From the NCBI RefSeq assembly GCF_029894125.1, contig NZ_JARXYZ010000031.1:1-64000 (forward strand): 64,000 nucleotides of DNA. The letters are read 5' to 3'. Of the stretch, positions 1-8,656 are shown piece after piece (positions within the stretch are counted from its first letter, which is position 1; every line of letters starts with the position of its first letter). The translations under genes and the position numbers were made by a program. Below the pieces are notes generated by a model that was not told where the DNA came from, did no database searches, and was given only the letters and a program-made list of their open reading frames with translations. This DNA is from Kitasatospora sp. MAA19 (GTDB taxonomy: Bacteria > Actinomycetota > Actinomycetes > Streptomycetales > Streptomycetaceae).

Positions 1-180
1 AGAGGGTTGCGGTGACGGTACCGGGCCGGGTGCGGAACCGGTGGTGGCTGTCATTCCCCAGGCAATGGCGTGGGGGCGGACAGCCCGGTCGGCCTGCGAG
101 GCGATCCCTGGGTGTTCGTGGCCGGTAGGGCTGTGGGGTCGGGTGTCGGCCGGGTGGTGACGGAGGTTGGGGCGCGGTTA

Positions 181-1350
181 CTGACCTCGGCGTTTCAAGG
201 TGATGGCGGTGGGAGGTCGAGGGAGAGTCCGGTCCCGGTGAGGAAGCCGTTGAGGATGTCGGAGCGGTACTGCAGTCGTTTGAGTCGGTTGCGGACGAGG
301 GCTTCGAGCCGGTCGAGGGCGACACTGGCGAGGTTCGCCAGACTTCGTTTGACGTGGGCCCACAGGTACTCGACCGCGTTCAGCTCGGGTGCGTATGCGG
401 GCAGCACGAACACCGTCAGCCAGTCCCGCGCGTCGATGAGGTCGCGCATGGCGTGGGAGACGTGGGTGTTCAGCCGATCCCACACCAGCACGATCGGCGC
501 CTTGACCAGCTGGTGCATCCCGTCTATCAGCCCGATGTAGTCGTGTTCGGACAGGCTGCGGCGTTCGCCCTTGCGCCCGGTGTGGCGCCGCAGCCGGTGG
601 CACAGGCGGGTCCGCGAGCCCGGTCGCATCGCGATCAGCCCGGCGACGGAGATCCTCCCCGAGCGGCTGCCGCTCACCTTCACGACCGGGGTGATGCCGC
701 GGCGTCCCCATGTGCGTCCTTTGGGCGGCCTGCGGGTGAAGCCTGCTTCGTCCTCGAAGCAGATCCATCCGTCGCAGGCCGCCCTGGTGCTTTTACCTCC
801 TCCCAGGTCGCCTCCCTCCAGGCGGCGACGGCCTGTTCGTCGCGTTCGGTGGCACGCCGCACGGGGACCTGCGGGGTGAAACCGAGCCGGTGCATCAGGC
901 GGGTGGCGCCCGAGACGCTGTAGACACGTGGAACTTGCGGCCGATCAGCGTGGCCACCCGCGCGCCGGTCCAGACCTGGTCCTGATCCCAGCCGTGGGCG
1001 GCCGGCCCCTGCTCGAGGTAGGCGGCCAGCTTCTCCTGGCAGCGCGCGGACAGCTTGCAACGCCGGCCGCTCGCGCCTTGTGAGGCCAGGGCCGCGACCC
1101 CGCCGTTCGTCCACGCCTGGTGCCACTGGTAGGCCGACTTCGAGCTCACCCGCAGCCTGCGGGCGACCTCCGGTGGCCCGAGTCCATCGGCGAACAACCC
1201 GGCGGCCTCCAGCCGCACCGCCTCGCGGCGCTGCCGGCCCTTCGCCGTCAGCCCGCCCCCATCCCCATAGCGCATACCAACGGCATAGCGCGGAAGTGAC
1301 CGACGGTCAGCTACACAAACACGCCAATCACCTCGAAACGCCGAAGTCAG
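181..1350 (-). mobile_element. IS630-family insertion sequence, complete ends, dead transposase
   Basis: Imperfect terminal inverted repeats of about 28 bp close the element. The left end starts CTGACCTCGGCGTTTC at 181 and the right end finishes GAAACGCCGAAGTCAG at 1350. A TA dinucleotide lies immediately outside each end (179-180 and 1351-1352), which is the target duplication known for IS630/Tc1-mariner elements. The only gene inside is a frameshifted transposase on the minus strand. The boundaries are read directly from the sequence; the family follows from the ends plus the transposase. Confidence 0.88.
195..1275 (-). pseudogene. IS630-family transposase, two frameshifts
   Basis: The N-terminal part is a helix-turn-helix region (PPEVARRLRVSSKSAYQWHQAW). 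It runs in one frame to about position 925, shifts to a second frame (SGATRLMHRLGFTPQVPVRR), and shifts again near 800 into the DDE catalytic domain (CFEDEAGF, then VLVWDRLNTH, then YAPELNAVEYLWAHVK). Each junction is repaired by adding back a single C, so both lesions look like one-base deletions. The three catalytic acidic motifs are all still recognisable. Natural IS630 elements can use frameshifting, but two shifts in different places fit decay better. Confidence 0.85.
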
Positions 1351-1383
1351 TAAACCCGCCGAAGAGCCTGTGAGTACCCGGCA

Positions 1384-1794
1384 TCACCGGACGAGTCCGA
1401 TGGCCTCAATCTCGATCATCCACTCAGGGTTGGCGAGTGAGGAGACCTCTACGAACGACTCCGCGAGGTGAGGCTTGTCCGGGAAGTGTTCCGCGCGCAA
1501 CTTGGCAAAGATGTCCTGCTGCGCTATGTCCGTGACGAACACGGTCGCCTTGACTACGTCGGCGAGGCTGGAGCCCGCGTTTGTGAGGACCGTCGACAGA
1601 TTCGCGAGCGCCTGACGGGCTTGCGTCTCGAAGTCCCCGGCGCCGACCGTGGCTCCCTGGGCATCGATCGGCGCCTGCCCTGATGTGAAGACCAAGTTCC
1701 CGACCCGGACGCCGAGCGAGATACCGGCCGACTCGTACCAGTCGGGTTCCGCGGAGACACGCACGCGCTCGGCGGCAGGCTGTGTGACGGTCAT
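1384..1794 (-). CDS. RidA/YjgF-family protein lacking the canonical arginine
   Basis: The 136-residue length is normal for the Rid superfamily, trimeric proteins of which true RidA hydrolyses reactive enamine/imine products of PLP enzymes. The fold landmarks are present: LVFTSGQAPID, the helix with QARQALANLSTVL, KATVFVTD, and the final IEIEAIGLV. In RidA the motif before the last strand is usually PARSxVEV, with an arginine that binds the carboxylate. Here it reads PHLAESFVEV, so the arginine is replaced by glutamate. This suggests one of the Rid subfamilies without imine deaminase activity. It lies just right of the IS630 element and is probably transcribed alone. Confidence 0.8.
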   Translation of the reverse strand: MTVTQPAAERVRVSAEPDWYESAGISLGVRVGNLVFTSGQAPIDAQGATVGAGDFETQARQALANLSTVLTNAGSSLADVVKATVFVTDIAQQDIFAKLRAEHFPDKPHLAESFVEVSSLANPEWMIEIEAIGLVR

Positions 1795-2484
1795 ATTGCT
1801 GACACTCCCTCAAAACTGCACAAGCGGAGCCGGGCAGCTGTGATCACCCCGGCTTGATCGACAGCCACGAGATCCTGAGATTCATTCCCGAGGGCTTGCA
1901 AGTCCGCCTCGGCGCAGCTCGGGTGATGGTCGCCCACCTACGCGAGCGTGCCGCATTCCAGGCATGATCCGCAGGACAGGCCCTAACCCCAATGCAGGTG
2001 ACTTTGCGGTCTTTCACGGCCCTCTGGCCGAAGCATTGCCGCACCCATGAGGGCCGGGCCTGTCAAGCGCGCGTAGGTTCCTGGCCTCGGGTTTCGTCCT
2101 GTTGTTGCCGGGGCTGCGTGGTCTTCGGGGCTTCCTCGTAGTCGCTGGTGCTGCCGCCGCGTGGGAGGAGTCCAGTTGGAGCGCCCGGAGCCCGACGAGG
2201 GACGAGCGGGCGAGGACGAACGAGCTGGACACCGATGCGCGGCGGTAGACAATGGACAGCCGATGAAGCGTGAAGTTCTTCTGGGATGTGGATCGTTGCG
2301 TCCCCGGCAGGTGGTCCGCGTGTGGTGTCACATGCACCCATCCGGCGTCTGGCCGGTGTGGCCGGCGCCATGACCGTGGTCCGGGGACCGGGCTGCTCAG
2401 TCAGGTCATCGAGCGCGGCGGAGCCGTCTCATGCGAAATTGCGAGCGCACCCGGGGTCTGCGGGCGATCCGCACGGTGGCGGTT
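1795..2484. other. 690-bp gap with a possible gene remnant
   Basis: No convincing gene is seen. From about 1855 to 1966 the plus strand reads LIDSHEILRFIPEGLQVRLG and ends in a stop, resembling the C-terminal tail of a lost protein, but I cannot name it. Its lack of a start, and its position between an IS630 and an IS110 element, fit decayed accessory DNA. The right part probably contains the unmarked left end of the IS110 element. Confidence 0.35.
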
Positions 2485-3498
2485 TCATCGGGCTGGTCGC
2501 TTGCGCTGGTCCCGCTCGAAACGAGGGTCGCGCAGGAGGTGGTAGGCGCGGGTGAGGAGCTTGCGGGCGATGGCGGTGGTGGCGATCTTCTTGCCGCGCC
2601 TGGCGGCGATGGCCTGGTAGGTGTCGGCGAAGACGGGGCTGCGCTTGGCGGTCTGGGCGGCCTCGCACAGGATCCAGCGCAGCCAGGCGGAGCCCTGTTT
2701 GGAGATGTGCCCCTGGTGGACGGTGAGGTCCGAGGCGCGGACGGTGGGGGTGAGGCCGGCCCAGGCGGCGAGCTTGCGGGCGGAGGGGAAGCGGGTGACG
2801 TCGCCGACCTCGGCGAGGATCACCAGCGCGGTGAGCGTGCCGACACCGGGCAGCTCCATGAGGGCCTTCACCCGCGGGTCGCCCCTGGCGTGCGCGGCGA
2901 GCTGCTTGTCGAGGGCGTCGATCGGCACCTGCAGGGCGTCCATGACCTGCAACAGGTCGTCCACCACGCGACGGGAGGCGTCCGGGAGCTCCAATGACGC
3001 GAGCCAGTTGCGGCCGGGTCCGGTGAAACAGCTGCCGGGCCGGTCGTGGCCGAGGTCGGCCAGGACCGCGTGGACGCGGTTGCGCATGAGCGTCCGCAAC
3101 CGCACCAGCTGGAAGCGGTGGCGGAGCAGGGCTCGCTGCTGGCGTACCTCCAGCGGGGCGATCCACGCCTCCGGCAGGAGGTCGGCCCGCAGCGGCCGGC
3201 CCAGGATCGCGGCGTCGACCTTGTCGTTCTTCAGCCTGGCCGAGGCGATCGCCTTGCACCGCAGCGGGTGGACCAGGTGCGGCTGGTATCCGTAGTCCTC
3301 CAGGAGTCCGACCAGCCAGCCCCAGCCGTAGGTGGCCTCGAACGCGACCGGGGTGCCGATCGGCAGGTCCCCGATGACCCCGAGCACCGTCTCCACGCCG
3401 TTGGGGACGTTGCGGTTGACCCGCACCGCACCGTCCTCGTCGATCACGGCGATCTGGGACCTCTTGCGGTGCACGTCGATACCGACGTAGACAGACAT
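2485..3498 (-). CDS. IS110-family transposase
   Basis: A 337-residue DEDD transposase. The N-terminal RuvC-like domain opens MSVYVGIDVHRKRSQIAVID (Asp8), continues with FEATYGWGW (Glu) and NDKVDAAILG (Asp pair). The C-terminal transposase_20 domain carries the family signature LPGVGTLTALVILAEVGD and GHISKQGSAWLRW with the catalytic serine region. The start at 3498 is chosen because AAGGAGG lies 7 bases upstream and the family begins with this motif; a longer in-frame extension to 3582 has no such support. The reading frame is intact, so the element may be active. IS110 elements lack long terminal repeats, so its ends are not visible; flanking DNA at 3500-3600 and left of 2485 should include the bridge-RNA region. 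Confidence 0.93.
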   Translation of the reverse strand: MSVYVGIDVHRKRSQIAVIDEDGAVRVNRNVPNGVETVLGVIGDLPIGTPVAFEATYGWGWLVGLLEDYGYQPHLVHPLRCKAIASARLKNDKVDAAILGRPLRADLLPEAWIAPLEVRQQRALLRHRFQLVRLRTLMRNRVHAVLADLGHDRPGSCFTGPGRNWLASLELPDASRRVVDDLLQVMDALQVPIDALDKQLAAHARGDPRVKALMELPGVGTLTALVILAEVGDVTRFPSARKLAAWAGLTPTVRASDLTVHQGHISKQGSAWLRWILCEAAQTAKRSPVFADTYQAIAARRGKKIATTAIARKLLTRAYHLLRDPRFERDQRKRPAR

Positions 3499-3656
3499 TG
3501 AGGGCCTCCTTTCCGAGCCCGTGTACATACCCGGACGATAGGCACCGCCCGGATGAGCAGGGAAGGGGGGCCCGGCCCTCATATGGTCAGGTCAGCGGCT
3601 CGCGATCGTTGTTAAGTCACCGGCATTGGGGCTAGACCACCGGCGTCCCAGCCGAA

Positions 3657-3696
3657 AGCCCCGGCCGCCGCGGAATCCACTGCGGCGGCCGGGGCT
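3657..3696 (-). terminator. Strong hairpin downstream of the secreted-protein gene
   Basis: AGCCCCGGCCGCCGC pairs perfectly with GCGGCGGCCGGGGCT across a 10-base loop. It lies about 70 bases past the stop of the minus-strand gene ending at 3766 and so can end its transcript. A stretch rich in T is absent, as is common in actinomycete terminators. Confidence 0.7.
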
Positions 3697-3765
3697 CACC
3701 CGGCGAGGGAGACGCGACCCGTCAGACGAAAGCCGTCAGACGTAAGCCGTCATCGGACGCGAGCG

Positions 3766-4197
3766 TCAGGAGGTCACGATCTTGGTCTTCGAGCAGTGGG
3801 ACGTGACGCCGCCCTTCGTCAGGCAGGCCCACATGATGTACTGATGGCCCTCGGGCAGGTTGCCGCTCTTCCACGCGGTGTAAGGCGAATTGTGGCCGGA
3901 GGTGCTGACCACACGTTCGGGGATGCTGCCGTCGGGCGCGCTCAGATGGGCGACGACGCCATATCCGTCGGCGGTGGCGTCGAAGGCGCCGAGGGTGTCT
4001 CCCGTCACGCCACAGCCGGGGTTCGCACTCCACTGGGCGCCGCCGGCCCACTTGCCGGCGTCGTTGTAGACCTCGGCGGACGGGTACGCGCAGATCTCGT
4101 CCGTCGCGGCGGAAGCCGAGCCGGATGTCGCGGTGGCGAGGCCCCCGGCCATCACGAGACTGGTCAGCGCGACGCCTGCCTTACGAGCAATACGCAT
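3766..4197 (-). CDS. Small secreted protein with four cysteines
   Basis: 143 residues. A classic Sec signal peptide is visible: MRIARK, a hydrophobic core ALTSLVMAGGLATA, and an SASA|ATD cleavage site near residue 30. The mature domain of about 110 residues has four cysteines (EICAY, PGCGV, WACLT, SHCSK), enough for two disulfides, and several tryptophans. I recognise no family. An extracellular role is inferred from the signal peptide only. The neighbours are mobile-element remnants, so it belongs to the accessory region. Confidence 0.72.
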   Translation of the reverse strand: MRIARKAGVALTSLVMAGGLATATSGSASAATDEICAYPSAEVYNDAGKWAGGAQWSANPGCGVTGDTLGAFDATADGYGVVAHLSAPDGSIPERVVSTSGHNSPYTAWKSGNLPEGHQYIMWACLTKGGVTSHCSKTKIVTS

Positions 4198-4360
4198 GAC
4201 TACCCCCTGAACACCGCCAGGATTTCCGGCGGCGGCACTCAGTATGGAATACGGGGGCGGAGCAGAGCAATGATCGTTCTGACGGTGGATCAGGGCCGGA
4301 CGGGCCCTCTAGTGTCTCGCGACCCTGATTGCGTCATTTCGCGTTGTTATTGCGACTAAC

Positions 4361-4900
4361 CCCTACTGGACCAGGAAGGCGCACGAACAGCCGTGGCTGC
4401 AGCTGAGCGTCACCCCGGCCACGTACGCAGGCCCCGTCCTGGACACCGAGCGCGCGATCCGCCCCCTCGTCGACGCTGGCGCCGTGCGCATCGACGACGG
4501 CCGCGGCAACCAGTTCATCGTCTCCACCGACGGCAGGGTCCGGCTCGGCTTCGAGCCCGAGAATGGCACCGACGCGATGTGGAAGATCGCCGTTCACAAC
4601 TCGCCGTTCGAGCCGCCCCAGTGGACCGTGTGCCTCACCGACCAGACACCCGTCGAGATCGTCGAGGCCATCACCAGCGACCTCGCCTCCAGGCTGCGCA
4701 CCGGCGACCGCCTGCACGGGTCGGCCCGCGACCGTGAGTGGCGCGAGCTGTTCCAGCCCCCGCAGTGGACCGCCCACTGGGACGCCTGGACAGGACAGGA
4801 GACGGTGACCTCCGTGCATGCATCGCAGGACCGCATCGTCCTGGCAGGGCGATTTCAAAGTCCGGGTGAGCTGGTGAAGGTGCTGGTCACGGCGGTATGA
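4361..4900 (+). pseudogene. 5'-truncated DUF317-domain gene
   Basis: The frame reads PYWTRKAHEQPWLQLSVTPA, then a second repeat with FIVSTDGRVRLGFEPE, WKIAVHNSPFEPPQWTVCLT and HGSARDREWRELFQPPQWTA, typical of the DUF317 repeats found in Streptomyces accessory regions next to SpdR-like and toxin/immunity genes. Reading upstream, the frame stays open only to 4313 and contains no ATG, GTG or TTG start with a ribosome binding site. The N-terminal part is therefore missing. An internal GTG at 4484 could give a 138-residue fragment, but it would begin inside the domain. Confidence 0.7.
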
Positions 4901-4986
4901 CGAGGCATGATGTACCCGGTCCGTACACAACGAAGCTCCGGTTGAGTGCCGGTGACCGATCAAGTCGTGCAGATACCCTGTGGTTC

Positions 4987-5502
4987 ATGACCGAGCAAGT
5001 CGTTTCCCTCGCGTGGCGCTGGACCGCCGAGACGTCGAGCGACGGCGCGCATCGCTTCTGCGGGATTCGTGTAACCGCGCCGCCCGGCGAGATCGGCGAT
5101 CCGGACGCCTGGGCGGTCGTCGGGCTGGTTCAGGGCGCGATCGACGACATGCTGAAGAAGCTGGCGTTGCAGCCGGTGCTGCACGCCGCGGCCGGCATGG
5201 GCGTCGCAACGCTGTTCGCCGGCTTGCACGCATGGCACAGCGAAGGCCTGCGGCCGGCGTTCGCCGCAGCCGACGCCAATCCGCGCAGCTACTTCGCGTT
5301 GCCCGAGGCTACCGAGCTCTTCGATGCTGAGGAGGCCTATCTCGTGCGCTCGTGCGCAACCGGCGCCCGCCTGCTGTGGTGCGACTACGCGACCAAGGAG
5401 GTCCGGGAAGTCGCAGTGGACTTCGATGCTTGCCTTGCAGGCTGGAGGGCCGTGCGCGATGCGATCGGGCAGGATGACAGGGCTGTTATAAAGTCCCGGT
5501 GA
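4987..5502 (+). CDS. Unrecognised protein, possibly immunity-like
   Basis: 171 residues, soluble, with no motif I can assign. Visible features are MTEQVVSLAWRW at the start and a C-terminal part with YLVRSCATGARLLWCDYATK. The start at 4987 has no Shine-Dalgarno site but has a GATACC -10-like box 10 bases upstream, so a leaderless message is possible. Alternatively, translation may start at 4897, where ATG overlaps the stop of the DUF317 remnant (ATGA). Its place beside DUF317 and its size recall immunity genes of polymorphic toxin loci, but this is inference. Confidence 0.55.
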   Translation: MTEQVVSLAWRWTAETSSDGAHRFCGIRVTAPPGEIGDPDAWAVVGLVQGAIDDMLKKLALQPVLHAAAGMGVATLFAGLHAWHSEGLRPAFAAADANPRSYFALPEATELFDAEEAYLVRSCATGARLLWCDYATKEVREVAVDFDACLAGWRAVRDAIGQDDRAVIKSR

Positions 5503-5519
5503 TCAGGCAGACTGGCTGG

Positions 5520-5766
5520 TCAAGCGATACCCAAGAGGTCGAGCGGGCGGGTGAAGGGTTCGTAGGAGGCGTGGCGGAGGCCGGCAGCGATGTTGCGGTA
5601 TCCGTGCTGCCGCAGCGTGTTGATCGCCAAGTTGCGGAGGGTCGCCATGTTCTCGGGTCCGTGGCCGATGTGGATCCTCGAGGCGTCCTCGCCGAAGGTG
5701 CTGTCGCGGACGAAGTGCAGCCGGTTCTCGATGATCCACTGTGACCTGGCCCAGTCGCTGGGGTGA
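5520..5766 (-). pseudogene. C-terminal remnant of an ISAs1-type transposase
   Basis: The minus strand reads DWARSQWIIENRLHFVRD, TFGEDASRIHIGHGPENMA, TLRNLAINTLRQHGYRNIAA and ends LDLLGIA before a TGA at 5522-5520. These are the conserved C-terminal motifs of ISAs1-family DDE transposases. Upstream the frame breaks near 5770, directly beside the left end of the IS5 element, which may have inserted into it. No catalytic N-terminal part remains. Confidence 0.8.
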
Positions 5767-5779
5767 GGCTTCTTGCGAA

Positions 5780-6884
5780 CTCAGAGGGCGTTTGATGTGA
5801 ACGGATTGCCCTTTATGCCCTAGTAAGTCCCTCGCCAGGTTGGTGTGGTCTCGTCCGTTATGCGCTTGGCGAGGTTGTCGATCGAGGCGATGTGGATCAT
5901 GGCTTCGGAGCTGGTCGGCAGGGTCTCGTAGTCGCGGGCGAGGCGCCGTCTTAGCATGATCCACCCCAGGCTTCGTTCGACAACCTACCGCCTTTTCACC
6001 ACGTGAAATCCAGGGGCGTCGGATTTGCGGTGGACGACCTCGACGTCGACTCCCAGGCTGGCTCCGTGCTCGACCATGGCGTTCTTGAAGCCGGTGTCGA
6101 CCCAGCTTTTGGAGATGCCCGGGTAGGTCTTCTTGGCCTGGTTGATGAGGTGTATTCCCACGGCGTTCTCGGACAGGCTCGCGGCGGTGACGATCACGGC
6201 GAGGATCAGCCCGGGGGTGTCGGTGAGGATGCCGCGTTTGCGGCCGACGATTTTCTTCGCTGCGTCGGTTCCTTGGCTGGTCAGGGGCACGTTGGTGGAG
6301 GTCTTCACACTCTGGGTGTCGATGACGGATGCTGTCGGCTCGGGGTTGCGTCCCTCCCTCACGCGGGCCAGGCCGGTCAGGTCGTAGTTGAGCTGGGCAA
6401 AGATTCCCTCGTCGCGCCAGGCGGCGTAGTAGGCGTAGACGGTGCCGTGGTTCGGGAAGTCGTGTGGGAGGTACTTCCAGGGGATTCCCGTTCGGTTGAC
6501 GTAGGATCGCATTGAACACGTCGCGCAGTTCGACCTTTGCCGGCTGTCCGGTGGGCCTGCGGTCGAGCCGAGCTTTCCTCCAGGCCGTCAGTTTCGGCTC
6601 GATCAGGGCCCATCGGGCGTCGGACAGGTCGCTGGGGTATGGCTTCCGCTGGCTCACGACACAGCGTCTGCATGAACGTGGCGGAAGACTCTGTTCCGCT
6701 GTCCCATGGGCGGTTCTATGACTTTTTCAAATCAGACGGACTTCCAGGCGCAGAAGCGGACGAGACCGCCAGGCATGCTGGCGGCCAAGGCGGGGACAGA
6801 CTTCCTGCATCGGGTAGATCGCCACGAACGCGGTCATGGATGAAAGCCGCATGACGGAAAAGAGCCCGCTAAACGCCCACTGAG
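5780..6884 (-). mobile_element. IS5-family insertion sequence with inverted ends
   Basis: CTCAGAGGGCGTTT at 5780-5793 is matched in inverted form by AAACGCCCACTGAG at 6871-6884 (13 of 14). Between them lies a degenerate IS5 transposase on the minus strand. Both flanks show AA next to the repeat, but this is too short to prove a target duplication. Between the transposase start (6657) and the right end there are about 220 bases with no gene, and the sequence from 6885 to 7062 is also empty of recognisable features. Confidence 0.7.
5820..6657 (-). pseudogene. IS5-family transposase, frameshift plus in-frame stop
   Basis: It begins MSQRKPYPSDLSDARWALIE (GTG start at 6657) and runs to VELRDVFNAIL. 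There the frame shifts at about 6510 into YVNRTGIPWKYLPHDFPNHG. The DDE part continues (SVIDTQSVKTS, KKIVGRKRGILTDT, WVDTGFKNA) to FHVVKRR, followed by TAG at 5987-5985 where the family has the tryptophan codon TGG of KRRWVVERSLGW. The same frame then goes on to ETLPTSSEAMIHIASID and ends at 5820. The copy is therefore inactivated twice. Confidence 0.88.
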
Positions 6885-7062
6885 AACTCCACAGCGCTGC
6901 CGTCAACGTCTGGTCGCCCACAAGCCGATAAGTTCGGAATCCCAAGCACACCACGAAACGCCCGGCCGCACCGAAGTAGAAGGCCCGAAGCATCTCTTAT
7001 GTGCGTGACAACGGGCAGGAAGACAGGCGGGACGTGACTGCAGATATCCAGCTCACCTGCTC

Positions 7063-8431
7063 CGTCCCCGCATCCGCGAGGTGTGGGGTGCGGCACCGTC
7101 GCAGGTGGTGATTTTCAAACGCCGCGAAGCCCTGCGGCATGCCGTCCCCGCGTCCGCGAGGTGCGGCACCGTCGCAGCGCTCAGGGGCCCCCTCTGAACA
7201 CCGGCTTCACCCCGCCGGTCTCCCCGCCCGCGAGGTGCGGCACCGTCGCAGCTGGATCACCGTGTCGCCGATGCCGGACAGGTTGCCGCGGTCTCCACAC
7301 CCGCGAGGTGCGGCACCGTCGCAGTGCGATCGCCGGCCGCAACGAGGAGACGTCCGAGCTGTGGTCTCCACACCCGCGAGGTGCGGTACCGTCGCAGCGA
7401 CACCCCTCCGAATCTCGGCCACCTCACCCAGCTGCGGTCTGCATACCGCGAGGTGCGGCGCCGCCGCAGCCCGGAGGTCGCCGAAACCCCGACCGCAGTC
7501 CGCGGGCGGTCTCCGCACCTGCGAGGTGCGGCACCGTCGCAGCTTTTCCGCGCCCCGAAGATCCGGGCCGTCCCAGCACTTACCAGGTGTGGCACCGTCG
7601 CAGCAGCTTGACCATAACGTCGACGGGCAGCGGGGGGTGGTTTCCCCGTACCTGCGAAGTGTGGCACTGTCGCAGCGTCCCGGCGGTCAGTAGGGAGTCG
7701 TTTCCGGCCAGGCAATTCCCGTACCCGTGAGTGCGGCACCGTCGCAGCAACATCGCCACCACCTCGTCGCCGAGGACCTCGCCCCGTCTCCGCACCCGCT
7801 AGGTGCGGCACCGTCGCAGCAAGTAGGGGGCGATGATGAGATTGGCGGTGAACAGCCGTCTCCACACTCAGGAGGTGTAGCACCATCGCGGCTGCTGGTC
7901 CGCCCGCAGCGCGGTCTGGTCGAGGGCGCCGTCCCCACACCCACGAGGTGCGGCACCGTCGCGGCACTGAGCGGCGCTACGACGCCATGGGCCACAGCCT
8001 GCCGTCTCCACACTCGCGAGGTGCGGCACCGTCGCAGCCGCAAAATGTCCTCGGGCGCGGTCGGCTGGACGCCCCATCTCCACACCCGCGAGGTGTGGCA
8101 CCGCCGCAGCGCGTCGGCCTGGACGGCGCGGCCGAGCGGCCGATCGCCGCCCCCACCCACGAGGTGCGGCACCGTCGCAGCGGCCCGACGACCGTCCGCG
8201 TCGCCCAGGAGCTCACCCGTCCCCACACCCATGAGGTACAGCACCATCGCAGCACGTACGCGGTCGAGGTGTGGCACCGTTGCAGCGTCTCACGGTCCCG
8301 CCACAGTTCGACGAGGATGGTCCTACCTCAGTACCCGAACGTGCAGCACCGCAACAGCCGCCGGATTGCTGTGGCCTGGGCCGCCGGACTGGCGCCAATC
8401 CCGCACCCGCCTGGACGGGCCACCGTCGCAG
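7063..8431. CRISPR. Degenerate CRISPR-like array, about 20 units, no cas genes
   Basis: A unit of about 35 bp (consensus core CCCGCGAGGTGCGGCACCGT, with GTCTCCACA before it and CGCAG after it) recurs about 20 times. The CGCAG ends fall at 7104, 7177, 7251, 7324, 7397, 7469, 7542, 7603, 7675, 7747, 7819, then on to 8431. Spacing is almost always 71-74, leaving unique 37-40 bp spacers; two intervals are shortened to 61 and 33. Nearly every copy carries changes, worst around 7560-7890 and after 8230. Regular spacing, conserved repeats and unrelated spacers argue for CRISPR. The repeat read on the minus strand ends GTGGAGAC, suggesting leftward transcription. No cas gene lies within the window. 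Several frames run open through it but have no protein-like content. Confidence 0.75.
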
Positions 8432-8656
8432 CGTCATCGTCAGCGAGGCAATCCGTCACGCAATCGCGCCGCTCCCCTTCCCGTGCCCGCTAGCTCGGCG
8501 CGGTCCGGGCATCGTAGTGAACGTGCCGTGGGTGAGGTCCGGCGTCTTCATGGTCACGAGCTCGGTATGGCTCCGCGAGGCGCTGTTGCGGGTCGTTGTG
8601 GACCGTGTCGGTAGCCGGGTTGCCGATCCACGAGGGGGCAGCCCGGCCTGCTGGTC

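Noticed and set aside
195..1275. Programmed frameshifting in the IS630 transposase
   Set aside because: Two separate shifts, neither on a typical slippery heptamer, fit decay better.
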